Assembly (NCBI GenBank): GCA_948567375.1
Contig: OX419761.1
Location: forward strand, 43,500,243 to 43,564,242
Origin: Lunularia cruciata
Taxonomy: Eukaryota; Streptophyta; Marchantiopsida; Lunulariales; Lunulariaceae
DNA: 64,000 nt
Reading direction: 5' to 3'
A program made the position numbers and the translations under genes. The notes below the pieces were generated by a model, which had not been told where the DNA came from, ran no database searches, and saw nothing but the letters and a program-made list of their open reading frames with translations. This document shows, piece after piece, positions 1 to 13,227 of this stretch. Every line of letters begins with the position of its first letter. The first letter of the stretch is position 1.

Positions 1-99
1 ATGGGTTGTCTACTGTGGTTGGATCATCGGAGTAGTATTACTCTCAAGTACAACAATTGTGACTACTTTATAAGATAGTATGGATGTACAATTGACATT

Positions 100-2640
100 T
101 TTGTAGTGGGCATGCCAAGTGATGACTTCTAGGAAGAAGCTTCCTGGCTAGCTTAGCTTGCATGCCAAGTAGATGGCTTCTTTGATAAAGCTTCTTGGGA
201 AGTTTCCTAACTAGTTAAGCTTGCACACCAAGTAGGCAGCTTCTAGAAGGAAGCTTCTTGGTTAGCTTTCTTGCACTCTAAGAAAATGGCTTTTAGGAAG
301 CTTCTTGAGAAGCTTCTCAAGAGCCTTATATTCTTCCCTACAAATAAAAAAGCCCAAGCTCATGCTAGCCATTCAGAGTCCCAATGTGATCTTTCACTCC
401 AGTCTTCCATTCTCCTATTTCTCTCATTGGTCTTTACAAGCAAGGTGATCTGCACTTGAGATCTTATCACCTCTATCTTCATTTTCATTATTTCTTTGTC
501 ATTATTGCTTATCTTCTTCTCTTGAGTTGCCTTGCAGTCCACAAACACCTTCTCTGGCTGGTATGCACCAAGCTTGAGCACTGTGATCTTGGCCTTGGTA
601 CTCCAAAATTATTTCTTGTACTTCCCCAACAATTTGTTGTTGTCTTGCTTCCATACCTTGTAGCTCCCCAAGAAAGCATCATACTCTACCTTCTAACAAT
701 GTAGCTCATTCTCCTTAGCTACAAGTGTTGTCTCAAGTTCTTGGACCTTGGACCACTCTCCATCTCTGGCTGCACCACCATCATGGTTCTCACAGCTTTG
801 GTTGCATGAACAACACTTCTCTTCAGCCATTGCAAGCTGCTCTTGGAGCTATGTGAGCTCATGATTATGTACATGGCTCAGACATTGTTCTTGGTACTTG
901 CATTGCTTCTGAGCAATAGTAGGCTGAGCCTCCAACCATGCAATACTACCCTTTGCTTCAAAGAATCCTTCTCCACTCCCAACTTCTCCTAGACCACGGT
1001 TTGTATATGGTAGTGAATAATAAATACTGTATCAATATCTATAGTATGTCATCATAGGGTCTCTTGGTTGGAAGCAAGAAGCTCTTTGAGCACATTCACC
1101 TGCCCCAATACCTGAATAACCCACAATGACAATGGGAGATAGTTCAATGCAAGGAAAAGTGCTATGCCCCTTTCTCCTTACTAGGCCCCAATCAAGTTGC
1201 CTCTCCTTGTGAGACTCATAGCTCTTCTTCTCTAGGCAAGTCATCCAGATTTTCTATTGAGATCACCAAGGTGCTCTCCACTATCAGCACCACTTGGGAG
1301 CTTGATGCTCCATCCTTATCTTTATTTTTTTGTTCAACCACCATTGCTTCTGATGCTACCACAGTCTTGGTAATAGTTGTTAGAATCAAAAACAAGCTAT
1401 CCAAATATAGGGACCCTCTCCTTCTTGGTTGTTAACCTTTTTTAGCACCTTAGAATTTTCCTTGCTCACTTGATTTCCTCCACCTGATTGAGCTAAGTGG
1501 TTTGGGCATCTTCAATTTCTGGTTCTTGGGGTGGAATATTCACCCTTTGTTTTTATAATAGCATAACAATTGGAACATGCATTATCTCCTCCTTCAATTC
1601 TCGGGTTGAAGGAGAGGCTTTTTGCATTTGAAATATTAAGATATTTTCCTCTTCATCCACATGCATTTCAACTATCTCAAGAGCATGTTCGTGTGGCATG
1701 TCTCCTCCACTACTGTGGTTCGAGCGGATTGCACCTCCATGCCTATCTCAACATCACCTCCCTCATGATCAGAAGACAATTCAATATTGGAGGAGGAAGT
1801 CAACTGCCTCAAGGGTGATTGCACCACTGCAAAGGATTGTTCCTTTACTTGATTCTTAGGTGGGGGAGCCATATTGGGTGTGCCTTTTGAATCATGATAT
1901 CTCCCACCACACTTACAAGTCCTCATTCTGACTCAGAAGCAGAATCACTATCCCCTAAAGACTCCACTGCTTGGGAATTACGCTTGTGCTTTTTCCTAAT
2001 CTACACGTCTTGTAACCCATTTCATTTTTCTAGTGCTTGCCCCAACAATCTTGGTGAGCTTGACCCATTTCTCCATTTGGTGGTACTTAATCAAAACCTC
2101 TTTGTACTTCTTAGTCTTTGCTGCACACTTAGGTTGAGCTTGATGGTACCCGTACAGATAGTAATGTGCAAGGATGAGCCTTCTCTCTTCCTTCTCCAAA
2201 AATTGCATCCTGATATAGAAATGAAAAACAAACAAGGAGAGAAAAGTATTTTTGGCATTCACTACAAGTTCTCCATCAATTCATGGGGTTGGTGGTAAAA
2301 CATCTTTGCCTGATCCACATGTTTCTCATTGTGCAACAATTGGAAGAAGGTGGCTTGCACATTTTTGACATAAGAAGTTTGGGTTGACTTGAAGACCTTA
2401 ATGAGCAAGGTCACCATGGTGCATCCAATGGGATTTTTATACCCATTCACCTTCCAACCATTCCCAGTTTTTTCTTTGATTTGAACAAGACCTTGAACTT
2501 CCTTGCTGTTTCTTCCATTGCTTGGGACCATTCCTGATCAAGGTACATTGCTATGGGCATTGAGGTGGACCCAAGAACCTTTTGTCAATGCTATTGAATC
2601 CAAGCAAACATATTGCCATGAAATGAAATGAAATGAATTG
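100..2640 (-). pseudogene. G-family repeat protein relic, copy G1
   Basis: Read on the minus strand, this stretch gives a long but frame-broken protein. Its N-terminal part (about 2,640-2,000) has the segments SYVKNVQATFFQLL, AKMFYH, FVFHFYIRM and LEKEERR, which recur in three other places (18.3-19.4, 49.7-52.1 and 61.3-62.1 kb). The C-terminal part (about 1,000-350) is rich in Lys, Glu and Gln with a coiled-coil look, and ends in short tandem repeats. Several stops and frame changes show it is not an intact gene. I do not recognise the family. A distant relation to the putative plant transposon protein domain (Pfam Transposase_32) is possible but untested. No LTR was identified at either end of this copy. 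Confidence 0.55.
110..325. repeat. Degenerate tandem repeat, four units of about 50-63 bp
   Basis: Four successive units carry a CCAAGT-like start followed by a GCTTCTAGGAAGAAGCTTC-like core. They begin near 111, 161, 224 and 274 and have diverged by substitutions and small indels. The array falls at the C-terminal end of the minus-strand G1 relic, where it would encode a short repeated peptide. Confidence 0.6.
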
Positions 2641-5600
2641 GTGAAATTTGGGTTCTTCTTCTTTAATTTCAGGATTATGGAAAGATAAAAGAAATCCTAT
2701 ATCCACAGCAAGTACTGCAAGCACTTTGTGTTCACATATGCATAGTACTAATGAACCAATTTCTACACTCTTAGAGAGCACAAAGAAGCCCTAGTTGGCT
2801 TCTTCTTTGTTTACATTATGTGGCCAAACGTTATCAATTCAAATTGTGCCACAAATTCTTCTTTACACTCTTAGTCCTAATCACACTCTCACCCAATCTC
2901 TTGTGCAGAATGGAAAAGGTTACTTCACTGCCAAGAAGGCTTGTTCTACTATGCCTCCACAATTCCAATGACAATGAACTTTTGGAGACGGCACAATCTC
3001 AATTTGATTCAACCTACTCCATATCATGAGGTAAATATTTGTACTTATCAATGATTTTTTTTCCAAATTTTGGTGGGTAATAGTGGTTAAATGTCATTTT
3101 TCCCACATGTGTGAAGCATCACAAGGATTAAAAGTTGAGGAAATCAGTTCTTTGTCCCATTTGGCAGTTTCTTGTTTCTATGAATGCCAATGTGTACAAC
3201 CTATCGAATGATGCTAACATGGCAACCATGATTATATTCATGGTCTCGGGGTAGTCCTACTCAGATAGTATCCATAAATCCACCCATTTCTCATATAAAA
3301 TTTTGTAGGCTCATGGTGATTGGTGGAGTACCGACCAGAAACCTATCTAATCTTGTCTATTACTAACATTCTAACCTAGAAACCTTTAACATAGCTCCAA
3401 AGAATAGAGAAAAAGAAAAATTTGCATAAGGAGATGCAAGGTGGGCTACCACAACATATTTCAAAGAAATTTGAAGATGCGATGAAAGTGCAGCTAGTGG
3501 AAACCATAGGGTAATACCCTATGGCTTCCACTAGTTTACTAATTAAGATTTTTAAAGGCAAATGTAGTTCTTGTAGTAGATTTTAGGAAGAAAATAATTA
3601 CTAGCACAAGGGAAATAGGCAATTTATTTTAAGTGTAGAACACATGATTGAAATTCTCTTTAACCTCAAACTCTACCTTCATCTTAATATGTATCTTTGC
3701 TCAAAAAATGCTTTTTGGTTTAGGACCATTTGTTTAACCAATCATTGCAAGAGTGTAATTACTTGTAAAGTAAGTAACAACAAGAAGTTGTGATTGGTGG
3801 CAGTTGCACAGTCATCTCTTAAATGAGCTTAGCAAAAGATCAATAGATCAGATTAGTGACAAGCAAAGTAGGTGTAGTTAGAATATTTCTAGCACTCTTA
3901 GCCAGTGATCATCTTCATCTTGAGAGTAGGAAACTGCATGTATGGGTTGCATCCACGAAGACTATGTTTACTTCTTTCATAATCAAAACATTTCAGCTCA
4001 CAACTTTCCGTTATGTTGAATGAGTTTTGCTTACATCTTTGATTTTATACTTGGTCAAGTACAGGTGAGGAATTGTGCAGTAGGAGTATGTGTTTGAGTA
4101 CTAGCCTATGAAATTCACTCTGAATCAAGGAAGTTACCATTGACATTCGGTGGGAATGAGTGCTTGAGTACTTAGGCAAGAAATTTGCACATTATCAAGG
4201 AAGTTATTCTTGACATTCTTAAGGAGTGAGTCAATGTGAGGAAGGCTTTTTGGAACAATGGAGCATTGAGAGTACCAAAGAATAGAAAATCCAAGTTGAT
4301 AATCAATTTTGGATTTTTTGGGATTGTGGGTTGTGGGAAGAGATGCAAGTAGTTAGTGATGGCATTAGGGTGAAAGAACCTTTGGCCTGAAATATACAAG
4401 TGCTCATGAGATGTGCACCTATGTGTACACCCTTGGGTAAGAAACCATGACCCCACATGTCCCTCAAGAGATCCTTGTAATTCTATTTGGTGTTATTTAT
4501 CCGAATGAAAACTTCAAATTATTGCACACAATACTCCATGAACTCCCTAACTCTATGACATGGTATATATCTAAAATACTCCTTGCTCTACAAGGGGCAC
4601 ATCTCTCCTACTCTTCAACACAAGGACCATTGGTGACATAGATGACTACTACTCCACATAACATCTATCAAACAACAAATATCTAAGACTATAATCTTCT
4701 TCCATCTTATGTAAGCATAAATCAAGTAAGGAATAAACTCTCAAGAGTAGCTCATCCTTTGTCTCAACATCTAAAGTCTAAAAAACTTACATGTGAGTGT
4801 CATCTTCCTCTCCTCTAGCCACTCAATTAGCTCAAGAGTATGTTTGAAATGGGGTAGAGGTGCAAGTCAAGGTTTCCAAGAAAAAATGTCTATATTGAGT
4901 GTCATCACACAAGGTTCTTCCCTAGGCCCTCCTTGCAAATGAGGCTACATTTGCGTCTCCTCCAACCATTTCTTTAATCCTCTAGTTTGACTGATCATCT
5001 CAACAATGTTGGCCTAAGTCTCATGAGTGATAATATCTAAATAGTCAGTATGAGTCTCCATATATGCTACTAACTCTGCAAGTGATCTCATAGCCTCATC
5101 TTGAAAGAAGGTCCTTCCACCTCATTATAAGCCCCCTCTAGAGCTGTCCTCACCTCAAAGAACTTTTATCATACGAATAAACTCTCATAAATCAAAATCC
5201 TCTTGAATTTCTAAGCCTTTGCCATCAACTCCCTCTAAGCCACAACTGCATCTACCTCAGCTAATCTCTCTTCCCTCACAATCTCTGCAATAAAAATGCC
5301 TTGAATGAATCTTTCCCCTCTACCAAACCCCACTCTCTCTCTCTAGTAAGTTCCCCATATTATGTTCCATCTCTTGAGGAACCCATTCTCTCCTCCAAGT
5401 CTCCCATAGTGTACTCCTACTCTTGAAGAACTCACTCTCTCCTCCAAGTCTCCCATAGTGCACACTCTCTCTCTTGAAGAACTTTCTCTCCTGACTCTAA
5501 GTCTCCCATTAAATGCTCCCATTCAAGAAGAACCCATTCCCTTCAATGCAATCAGCCACTCTAGCACTCACCAACAAAACACTATCAAGGTCTCTCTCTC

Positions 5601-7480
5601 AAGCCCCGAGTACCCCAATTAGTGGTAGTACTCAAGGAGTCCTCAGACCTTGTAAGGCTAGTCTTTCTTTCTTTCTTTCCACTATTCTCACTCCCTAGCA
5701 AGCACCTCAACCACTCTTGCACTCACCTCAATCTCTCATTCTTAAATATTATATATTCCTAGTTAAATACTTACATGTTATTTATATTCTTTGTTGGATT
5801 GAATGTATTTCTAGAGTATGCATTTGTTACTAGTTCCAACACTCTAACCTCTATCCATCATGCCTTGAAGTTTCTAAACACAATCACCTAAAACTCATGT
5901 GGTAACTTAAAGACCTTTTGAATTTTATTGCTCCTTTAAGTTTCAAATAAAACATCTCCTGTAACTTAAAGATCTTATTGAATTTTATAGCTCTTCAATT
6001 TTTTTCAAATTGGATTGCTATACTATAATATATACCAATTAAAATTTTTTTCTCAGATTTAATTTATTTCTTATAATAATATGAAATCAAATTGGATAGA
6101 TTCTAGTTTCACCAACCTGAAGATCTATAAAATCATTTATCTTTAAACAATATTCTCAAATTTGTCAAATTTCAACTCTATCTTAACAATCAAAACTTTG
6201 ATTTTTCTCTTAATATTTCAAATTGTGCAAATTAAATACTCCTAGTTTACCTTTTTTTCTCTATATCAACTTTTCCAAAAATTGAGTTTTAGTTTTTGTC
6301 TAATTTTGTCCAAAATCCATTTCAAATATCAATCTCTATCTGATTATGGAATTCTTTAATAGATAGCACTTTTGTTCCAATTTCACCAAAATTTAATTTA
6401 GAATACCAAATTTAGCTATATTTGTACCTCAATCTAAATATCAAATACAAGAATCAATAGTGCTTCCTCTTACTACCATCAAACAACAATAAAAATAATA
6501 TGTTACATCAAATTTATTGGTAAAAATACATATTATCATCAACCATTAATCTAGGATTCAAAATAATCATCTATCATACTTTATCCTATAGTTATTACTT
6601 ACTTCCATATTTGTATTTTAGTTTTATTCTCAAAGTCTTTGCATCCAATCTTCTTGCATAATAAAAATTGTAATCTCCTTATATAATTTGCTAATAAACT
6701 GGAATTATAGTTAGTTGATTCACACTCAATTAAGAAAATAAAGATTTAAGTTACTTGTCTACTCGCTTCTATTATAGTCAACTCTCTTCATCGTAAAACT
6801 CAACAAAAAAGTGAAGCTTCTTGAAGTTCCAATCCAAAGAATATGTCTGCACGGAAACAAATAATGATCACTTTAATAAAATTAATAAACACCTTAATGC
6901 TATGAACAAGATTTTTTATAATATAAAAAGAAAAACCTAATATAAAACGAAGTTTTTATTTAGGTTCTTGTAAGTTGCTTTCATAATCGTCTCTTAACGG
7001 CTATGATGTCTTAGCAAAATAATTTCAAAGGAATTTTCAACAAGTAATGTTCTCCGCAACTGTGTAATGCGCACTATATACCGGCGAACTTTAACTGTTG
7101 ACGCTGACCGTGAGAAAATCAATGTTGGGAAGCACCGTTAGATCCACTGTATGTCCTTTACAGAATGTAGACACAAGTTGCGAACAGCAATATATATAGG
7201 AAGAGATAAAGTAGGCGACCGCGTAGGAAAACCGAAGGATGGGAAGACCTCCATCAAGCTGTACAAGGGAGAGACAAAAAAAAGGTAACATGGGGCAAAG
7301 CCCCAATAGAGTCTATATTAGAAATGAGAAGAAAGGAAGAGAAAGGTACAGAATTACTTTGAGTCACTCTTCACCACAGATTTGAAATAGTGACTAAAGA
7401 TTAAACTTTCCCGCGTGCACTAGCCGCTAGGAATATTGACTTGTGACACTCTACTAACACCTTCTGGCGTAAACAAAAAT
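2641..7480. other. AT-rich stretch with no recognisable gene
   Basis: Only short open frames without family resemblance occur here. The part from about 5,740 to 6,900 is strongly AT-rich. The sequence may include old, unrecognisable transposon remains, but no LTR, domain or RNA gene could be supported. The part after 7,000 is less AT-rich and shares a short motif with 33.9 kb. Confidence 0.5.
5365..5535. repeat. Short degenerate tandem repeat, pyrimidine-rich
   Basis: About three diverged units of roughly 50-65 bp share CTCTTGAAGAAC and CCAAGTCTCCCATAGTG segments. It is a local duplication with no coding evidence. Confidence 0.5.
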
Positions 7481-7484
7481 CGCC

Positions 7485-7936
7485 CTAACTGGAACTGCAA
7501 TGCCCCTCTATATCAATAGCCTTAGGTCTTTGCCATGAGAAGTCCCTTTCTAATAAACGTAACCATCCACCAAATGTTGGAGTTCCTTCCTTCCGCTGGA
7601 ATATCCATCTATAACCAATCTCCTTCTTCCCCATATGCAAATTTTCAAGTCTCCAAGTTTGGTTTTGACCAAAGACTTCATCTACTCTTCCATTGCAAAA
7701 TGTCACTTTTAACACTCTTGATCTTGCATTGCCTCTTCATATGAAGATGGCTCACCATTCTCTATAAGAAGAGCATAAGCTACAAATGAATCATCAAATC
7801 TCTTTGGAGGTCTTCTATCCCTATTTAGATACCTATGTTCATGAATCACTTCTTGACTTTGCTCTTCTAATGGTTCACTTTGTAGATCTACATGAGATGA
7901 GATGTCTTCATTTCCAAGATCAATATCTATCAACAA
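7485..7936 (-). pseudogene. Copia A integrase-RT linker and start of reverse transcriptase
   Basis: The linker carries RDRRPPKRFDDSF and YEEAMQDQE, typical of the region between copia integrase and RT. After a frame change comes NQTWRLENL and GYRWIFQRKEG, the opening of the copia RT domain (usual form W.L..LP.GKK.IGCRWVFK). No catalytic RT motif is reached before the element ends. The equivalent part of element C is at about 41,290-41,700. Confidence 0.85.
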
Positions 7937-7982
7937 AATCAGACTGAATTTCTTTTCATTTCTTATGCTAGAGTAAAAGTCT

Positions 7983-8617
7983 TCATTGTACTAGTATCAT
8001 CAAAAACAACCCCCTACTCACAACAAGACAGCACCTTTCTGGACCCCATAAACTATATCCCTTTGTATCATTCTCATATCCCAAGAATAAACATTTTCTA
8101 GATTTGGGATCTAATTTTGTCCTTTTTCCTTGTTGAATATGAACATAAGCAATGCATCCAAACACTCTAAGTGAAGAGTAACCAACATGTCAACCTATTC
8201 ATTTTCCATAGGTGTCTTACACTCAATAGTGGTAGAGGGAGAAATGTTTACCAAATGACAAGCTTTATTTACAGCTTCTGCCCAAAAACTCTTCTCAAAT
8301 CTAGTGTTGCTTAACATAATTCTTGATTTCTCCAAGAGTGTAAAATTTATCCACCTTGCCACACCATTTTGTTGAGAAGTACCCGGAACGGTAGAGTGAA
8401 TTATCTCTTCACTCTTACAGTATTTATCAAACTCTCGAGATTTGTATTCTCCACCATTGTAAGATCTCAAACACCTCTCTTTCCTTCCAATTTCTTTCTC
8501 CATCATCACTTTCCATTGTTTAAAGATAGAGAAGACCTCTGATTTTTGCTTCATGGTGTAGATCCATACTCTTCCAAGAGTAATCATCAACAAAAGATAC
8601 AAAGTATAATGCTCCAA
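7983..8617 (-). pseudogene. Copia A integrase, broken
   Basis: The integrase core and C-terminal part are recognisable: YTMKQKSEVFSIFKQWK, NGGEYKSREFDKYC, SQQNGV, LLEKSRIML and KCLFLGYE. Two acidic positions of the DDE triad look changed: RSYNGGEY stands where RSDNGGEY is usual, and GVARWIN where GVAERMN is usual. A frame break lies between the two parts near 8,180. It would not be an active integrase. Confidence 0.85.
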
Positions 8618-9042
8618 ATTTGAAGTTACGGGTGCAGGGCCCAGAACATCAAATGCACAGTCTAAAATTCCCTTTGTGCAATGAACTCTTGTGGAAAAGC
8701 TTACCCTCAGTTGCTTTCCTATTACACAATGCTCACAGAATTTTAACTTACAAATTTTAAGGCCCTTCAGAAGTTATTGCTTGGACAATTCACCTAGACC
8801 TTTTCACTCATATGACACAAATGTAGGTGCTATAACTAAGTAAGATCTTTGGGATTTTCATTTTCAGAAATATTACTTTCCACTCCTCCAGTAATGGTCT
8901 CTCCAACAAGCTCATAAAGATTTCCTATCTTCTTGCTCTTCATTATAACCAATGCTCCTTTTGATACCTTGAGTGTTCCATTTTCTGCTTCCCAACGTCT
9001 AACCATTTAAGTCCAAAGTTCCTCGTGATATCAAGTTCTTCT

Positions 9043-9900
9043 TTAACTCAGGAACATGCCTCTCAAATCAATAAGAGTCCTCACAATACCATCAAACATC
9101 TTAATGCATATTGTACCAATGCAAATAGCTATACAAGCCATGTTGTTCCCCATTGTTATAGATCCTCCATTGAATGGTTTGTACTCATGAAACCACTTCT
9201 TATTTGGACACATGCAGTAAGAGCAACCCAAGTCCAATATCCGCAACTCCTCAATTTTATCTTTGTTTTGGGTAACACATAGATCATCATCCACAACACC
9301 AGATGACTCAACAATACTTGCTTGATCTGAAAATTGACCTTTACCCTTGTTGTACTCAAGCCTCTTGTTTTTATGACCCTTCTTGAAATGTCCAACCTTC
9401 CCACAAATCCAACACTTGCCTTCAAAACCTCTTGTTCTAGACTTGGATCTTGATTTGCTCTTGATTTGATCTCTCTCTCTCTCTCTCTCTTGTCCTCCCT
9501 TTGATAAAAAGACCTTCTGGATTTGTCTTTTCTTGGTTGGGTCTTTTTTGCATCTCATTGGATAATAACTACAATGACCTCCTCACAGTTTATATCATCC
9601 TTTCCATATATAAGAGTTGTGACCAGATTATCATATGGAGGAGAAAATGACGTCAATAACAACAATGTCTTATCCTCCTCTTCTAACTTAACTTCTATGC
9701 TCATCAACTCACAAATGATTTTGTTGAAAGCATTGATGTGTTCTAAATTACTTTGGCCCTGCTTCATCCACTACATATATAGCTTCTTTTTAAGATACAG
9801 TAGATTTGTCAGGGACCTGGTCATATAAAGATTCTCTAGTTTGGCCATAGTTTTGGTGCAGATTCCTCATTCATAACATTGTATAGCACTTCATCAGTAA
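9043..9900 (-). pseudogene. Copia A gag with zinc knuckle and protease remnant
   Basis: The N-terminal piece has the UBN2-type gag signature KLENLYMTRSLTNLLYLKK, then LTSFSPPYDNLV after a break. Next follow an Arg/Ser-rich linker, a zinc knuckle beginning CWICGKVGHFKKG and a protease-like ILDLGCSYCMCPN. The last zinc ligand is not Cys, and the protease Asp-Ser-Gly has become Asp-Leu-Gly. A CT microsatellite at about 9,473-9,490 encodes the alternating Glu-Arg run in the linker. Confidence 0.85.
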
Positions 9901-10202
9901 GGTTCAACCAAATAGTTCTAATACCTCTAATATCTGCATCTTCATCTTCATCTTCATCTTCCTCATCCCCGTCACTTTTGTCCTCCTATCTTTTTCTTAG
10001 TGCTCTATGCAATCCTTGTTGGACAAGAAGGTCCTTAATCTTCAGCTGCCAAAGTCCAAAATTGTTTTCCACATGAAACTTCTCCACTGTAAATTTAGCA
10101 TTTGATATGGATATCACTCTTGTCATTGCTTTGCTGTGGAATTGCTTCTAGATCCATTTCATTGCACCCTCAGATCTCAAGGTACTCTTCAGGACTAACT
10201 AA

Positions 10203-10214
10203 GCTCTGATACCA
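10203..10214 (-). promoter_or_regulatory. Retrotransposon primer-binding site (initiator tRNA-Met type)
   Basis: On the minus strand the bases read TGGTATCAGAGC, the usual plant LTR-retrotransposon primer-binding site. It sits two bases inside the LTR end (CA-AT-TGG), the expected spacing, and sets the 5' LTR boundary of element A. Confidence 0.9.
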
Positions 10215-10216
10215 AT

Positions 10217-10503
10217 TGTTAGAAAACACAGTATCAAAGACCTCTCACAATAGCACATCATAAACCCCATTAAACAAAAATTAAAAGGCAACATGAAATA
10301 ACGTGGTTTACTTCTCATCCAAAAAGCTACCTGAAACTAACTCACACCAACCTTTCTATATATATATATAGGCATATCATTATCATTGGATTCAACTTCT
10401 AGACAAGTGACTATCCTGCACTGCATGAAATAGCAAGGTGTTTCATCAGTTGAGTTTGCTCTTGCAGTTATCAATCAGCAATGATAACAAGCCAAACATA
10501 ACA
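10217..10503 (-). repeat. 5' LTR of copia A
   Basis: The LTR begins TGTTAG and ends CATAACA on the plus strand, so it has TG/CA ends in either reading. Its text matches the 39,437-39,903 LTR of element C, including ACAAGCCAAACATAACA and a TATATATA run. It lacks the extra internal tandem units seen in C. Confidence 0.85.
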
Positions 10504-12218
10504 AGATGTTGACATGAAGTCCGTCATCACACGTCCCGCAAGTTTTAGATACTCTCACATCTGCCCGCGTTGGACTCAACACCGGCCGGATTGTTTGGTT
10601 AACATCATGGAGCCTAGGCGATCAATTACATCTCTTCGGATGACAGTGAGAATAGAATACGACAATGAAACACACATATGAAGCACACAGATCCCCAGTG
10701 TCGACTTTACAGGATATAATTCCAACAATCCGTGAAACACCTGCAGAATGTTTACGGGTGCTATTTCCTCAATGGCAGTACTAGCCAATCGAGAAATGAT
10801 AAAATAATGCATGGTTTTAAAGTTCTAGGCTACACTACCGCTAATCGTGCTGAAAGAGTAGCTAGTCACGTAGAGGAGACGAACTTGAACAGACACTTTG
10901 TATGTCTTTCTGGCTGGAGACGTTATATATAGTTCACTTAAACCCAAAGTAGCTAGAGGAAGCTCAATCCAAATTACTGATCCCGATTCCCTAGGATAGT
11001 CCTAATTTGATAGTGAGGTTTAAAGAGTGTTTCGTATTTCCACCACTGCAACTGGATGTGTAGATCAAAGGTCAAACGATGGACCCCGATACAAATTTTG
11101 AGCTCGAGCTTCCTACACATGGTCATGGTCACAACATATACTAGAAAGGCATAGCCTATAGGTAGCGCTGGAAGAAAAGGACTAGATCGATCGGACCGCT
11201 GCAGTAAGGATGAGATTCTTGATCATGAATCTTGTACTATCCAAATAAAGTGCCGGAATTGCATTACAAATTCGGATGATTCGCAGACACTTTGTTCATA
11301 GAATCATTGGAGCAGTAGAGTTGAGTAGCGTAGTACTTTTGGACTACGAGGTTTGGCACCACCAGCACAGTAGTAAAGAAGTGTCTTGCAACCTCAAAGA
11401 GATCAGTTTAACAATTGGTAGTCAAATCAGTAATAAATTTGAAATCCAAGAAGGTCCAAGCGATATGAGTTATCTTTATGGATTGATGATGGTAGACTCC
11501 AAAGATTACTCCGAAGCATCGGCAGTAAACAAATGTTGCCGACGTTGTTGACCAGTAAGAGTCGACTCTTGCTCGCAAAATGAAAAGTTTAAACAAAGTT
11601 GCCATTGCTTTGCTCAAACGAAGTCTACAACTTGCAAAAGCTATTTTAATTTTTTCAATTCGAAGAGCAAATAACTTGTAAAGAACAAGGTTTACAAAGC
11701 GGGTGTGGTTCTCGAGCAAAATATGTCACGCTTAATAAATACTATACGTAGGAAGCGTGGTTCCGTGAGTAAGCTATGATGGGTAACAGCAACTTCCTGC
11801 TGGGACGATGAACACTTTTCAATTCGAAAATAATCGTGATAGAAAATAAGCGAAAAAATATTGACTTTAATTTAAATTGCACCAAATAAGGAAATTCAAT
11901 TTGAATATTAGAATAGATACATGGTGAGATGAAAATAGACCATTCTCACTTTAATTTTTTCCCCCTTTTTTAAGTAGATCAAATGTCCATTGAATTTTCG
12001 CTGACGTTTGAAATTCTTTGAAATTGTTTATACTTATATAATAACTCAATACATATTTAAAAAATTTCAGAATTCTTGATAATTATGATATAATCGCGAA
12101 ATTGAAGAGCGATATGAAATAAAGGTCTACAAAACTTAGATTAGAGAACGGATGTTGGGCACCGGTTCAACTTCAAGTTCTAACACAAATATGTAAATAT
12201 ATTGCGAAAGTGGTGTAA

Positions 12219-12257
12219 CACAATGTATCCACAAGCTAAGCTAGCGGATACATTGTG
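12219..12257. repeat. Perfect 12-bp inverted repeat
   Basis: CACAATGTATCC (12,219-12,230) is mirrored by GGATACATTGTG (12,246-12,257) with a 15-base loop. It could form a small hairpin. Function unknown. Confidence 0.6.
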
Positions 12258-13179
12258 AACGTATCTCTTTATAGATAGCTTGTTGATTCCTTCTTTTCTA
12301 TCCTTGGCAATGAGCTTATGTGCAGGCTAGCACAGAAATACGTTTTGTCCTTCGTGAGAGGGCAAATCACTCGAGCCTTCACAAGTGGGGTATAGTCAAA
12401 TTGACATGGCCATTAAAATGCGCGAAAATTTGAAGACGTGGTACCAATCAAGTGGATTTCATCCAGCTCCAGATGAATCTACTCTCTAGTGCCTAAGGTG
12501 TACAGTAACTGTACGTAGAAGATAAGATACTGAAGCTGATACCTGTTAACCAAATGTCTGAAGCTTTTTGAAGATCTCTCCTCATGATCACACGATCGGT
12601 CGCGTTCTGAGGGATAGAATTGACCCAACTTTTGAATTAGCTCTGACATGAACAGTCAGGGGTTCAGGATAATGATCAGATGAAATATAGATGGATCATT
12701 GGATCTAGATCTTGTTGCCGTTTCTTGGGATGTCATCATATTGCGAATATTATATCACCAGCTTGGCCCCAACATCATTTGGACGTCTTCAATTCCATCC
12801 AGAGCAGAAAAAACACATTTGCTTAAGCTTCTGGTGAAGGATCTGTTTCACCGGTCTACCGTTTGTAGCAAGTCACCGCCCACCAAAAATCTACACTTTG
12901 TCTATGGAGAGTTCAGATGTGCAGGACTATATATCATGTGAATAACCTCAGCGGGGATCTCCCTCGACATAAATTTGTGTCGGCCTGAGTCGAGATCCAG
13001 CAATTTTCTGGTTACTACTGCCGGCGAAAACGTCGAGAGACTAGTTTTTGCCTCAATCACAAGTACACACTAATGTAAGACTACAGTTTAGCACCGGCAG
13101 CGAGCAGCATATCTCACAAAACGCGTTGTACGTAACTTCATATAGAGTATGTTAATTCCACTGCAGGTGCACTACTACA

Positions 13180-13227
13180 TGACGTCACTTCCAAATCATA
13201 TTCGACACGATAAAAACTTATATATAG
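13180..13227 (+). promoter_or_regulatory. Possible distal promoter: TGACGTCA and TATA motif
   Basis: A palindromic bZIP-type site TGACGTCA lies at 13,180-13,187 and a TTATATATAG motif at 13,218-13,227, about 600 bp before the peroxidase start. If used, the peroxidase would have a long leader. The link is inference from motifs only. Confidence 0.25.

Larger units (their letters stand above)
7485..10503 (-). mobile_element. Ty1/copia retrotransposon A, 3'-truncated
   Basis: The element runs on the minus strand. It has a 287-bp 5' LTR (10,217-10,503), a tRNA-Met-type primer-binding site (10,203-10,214), gag, protease, integrase and the first part of reverse transcriptase. It stops near 7,485 just inside the RT domain, so the rest of RT, RNase H and the 3' LTR are missing. 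The order gag-PR-IN-RT defines the copia superfamily. Frame breaks and lost catalytic residues show it is dead. It is closely related to element C (39.4-42.3 kb): LTR ends and integrase text match. Confidence 0.9.

Noticed and set aside
4172-4456. 94-codon minus-strand frame
   Set aside because: No similarity to any family that I can recognise and no flanking structure.
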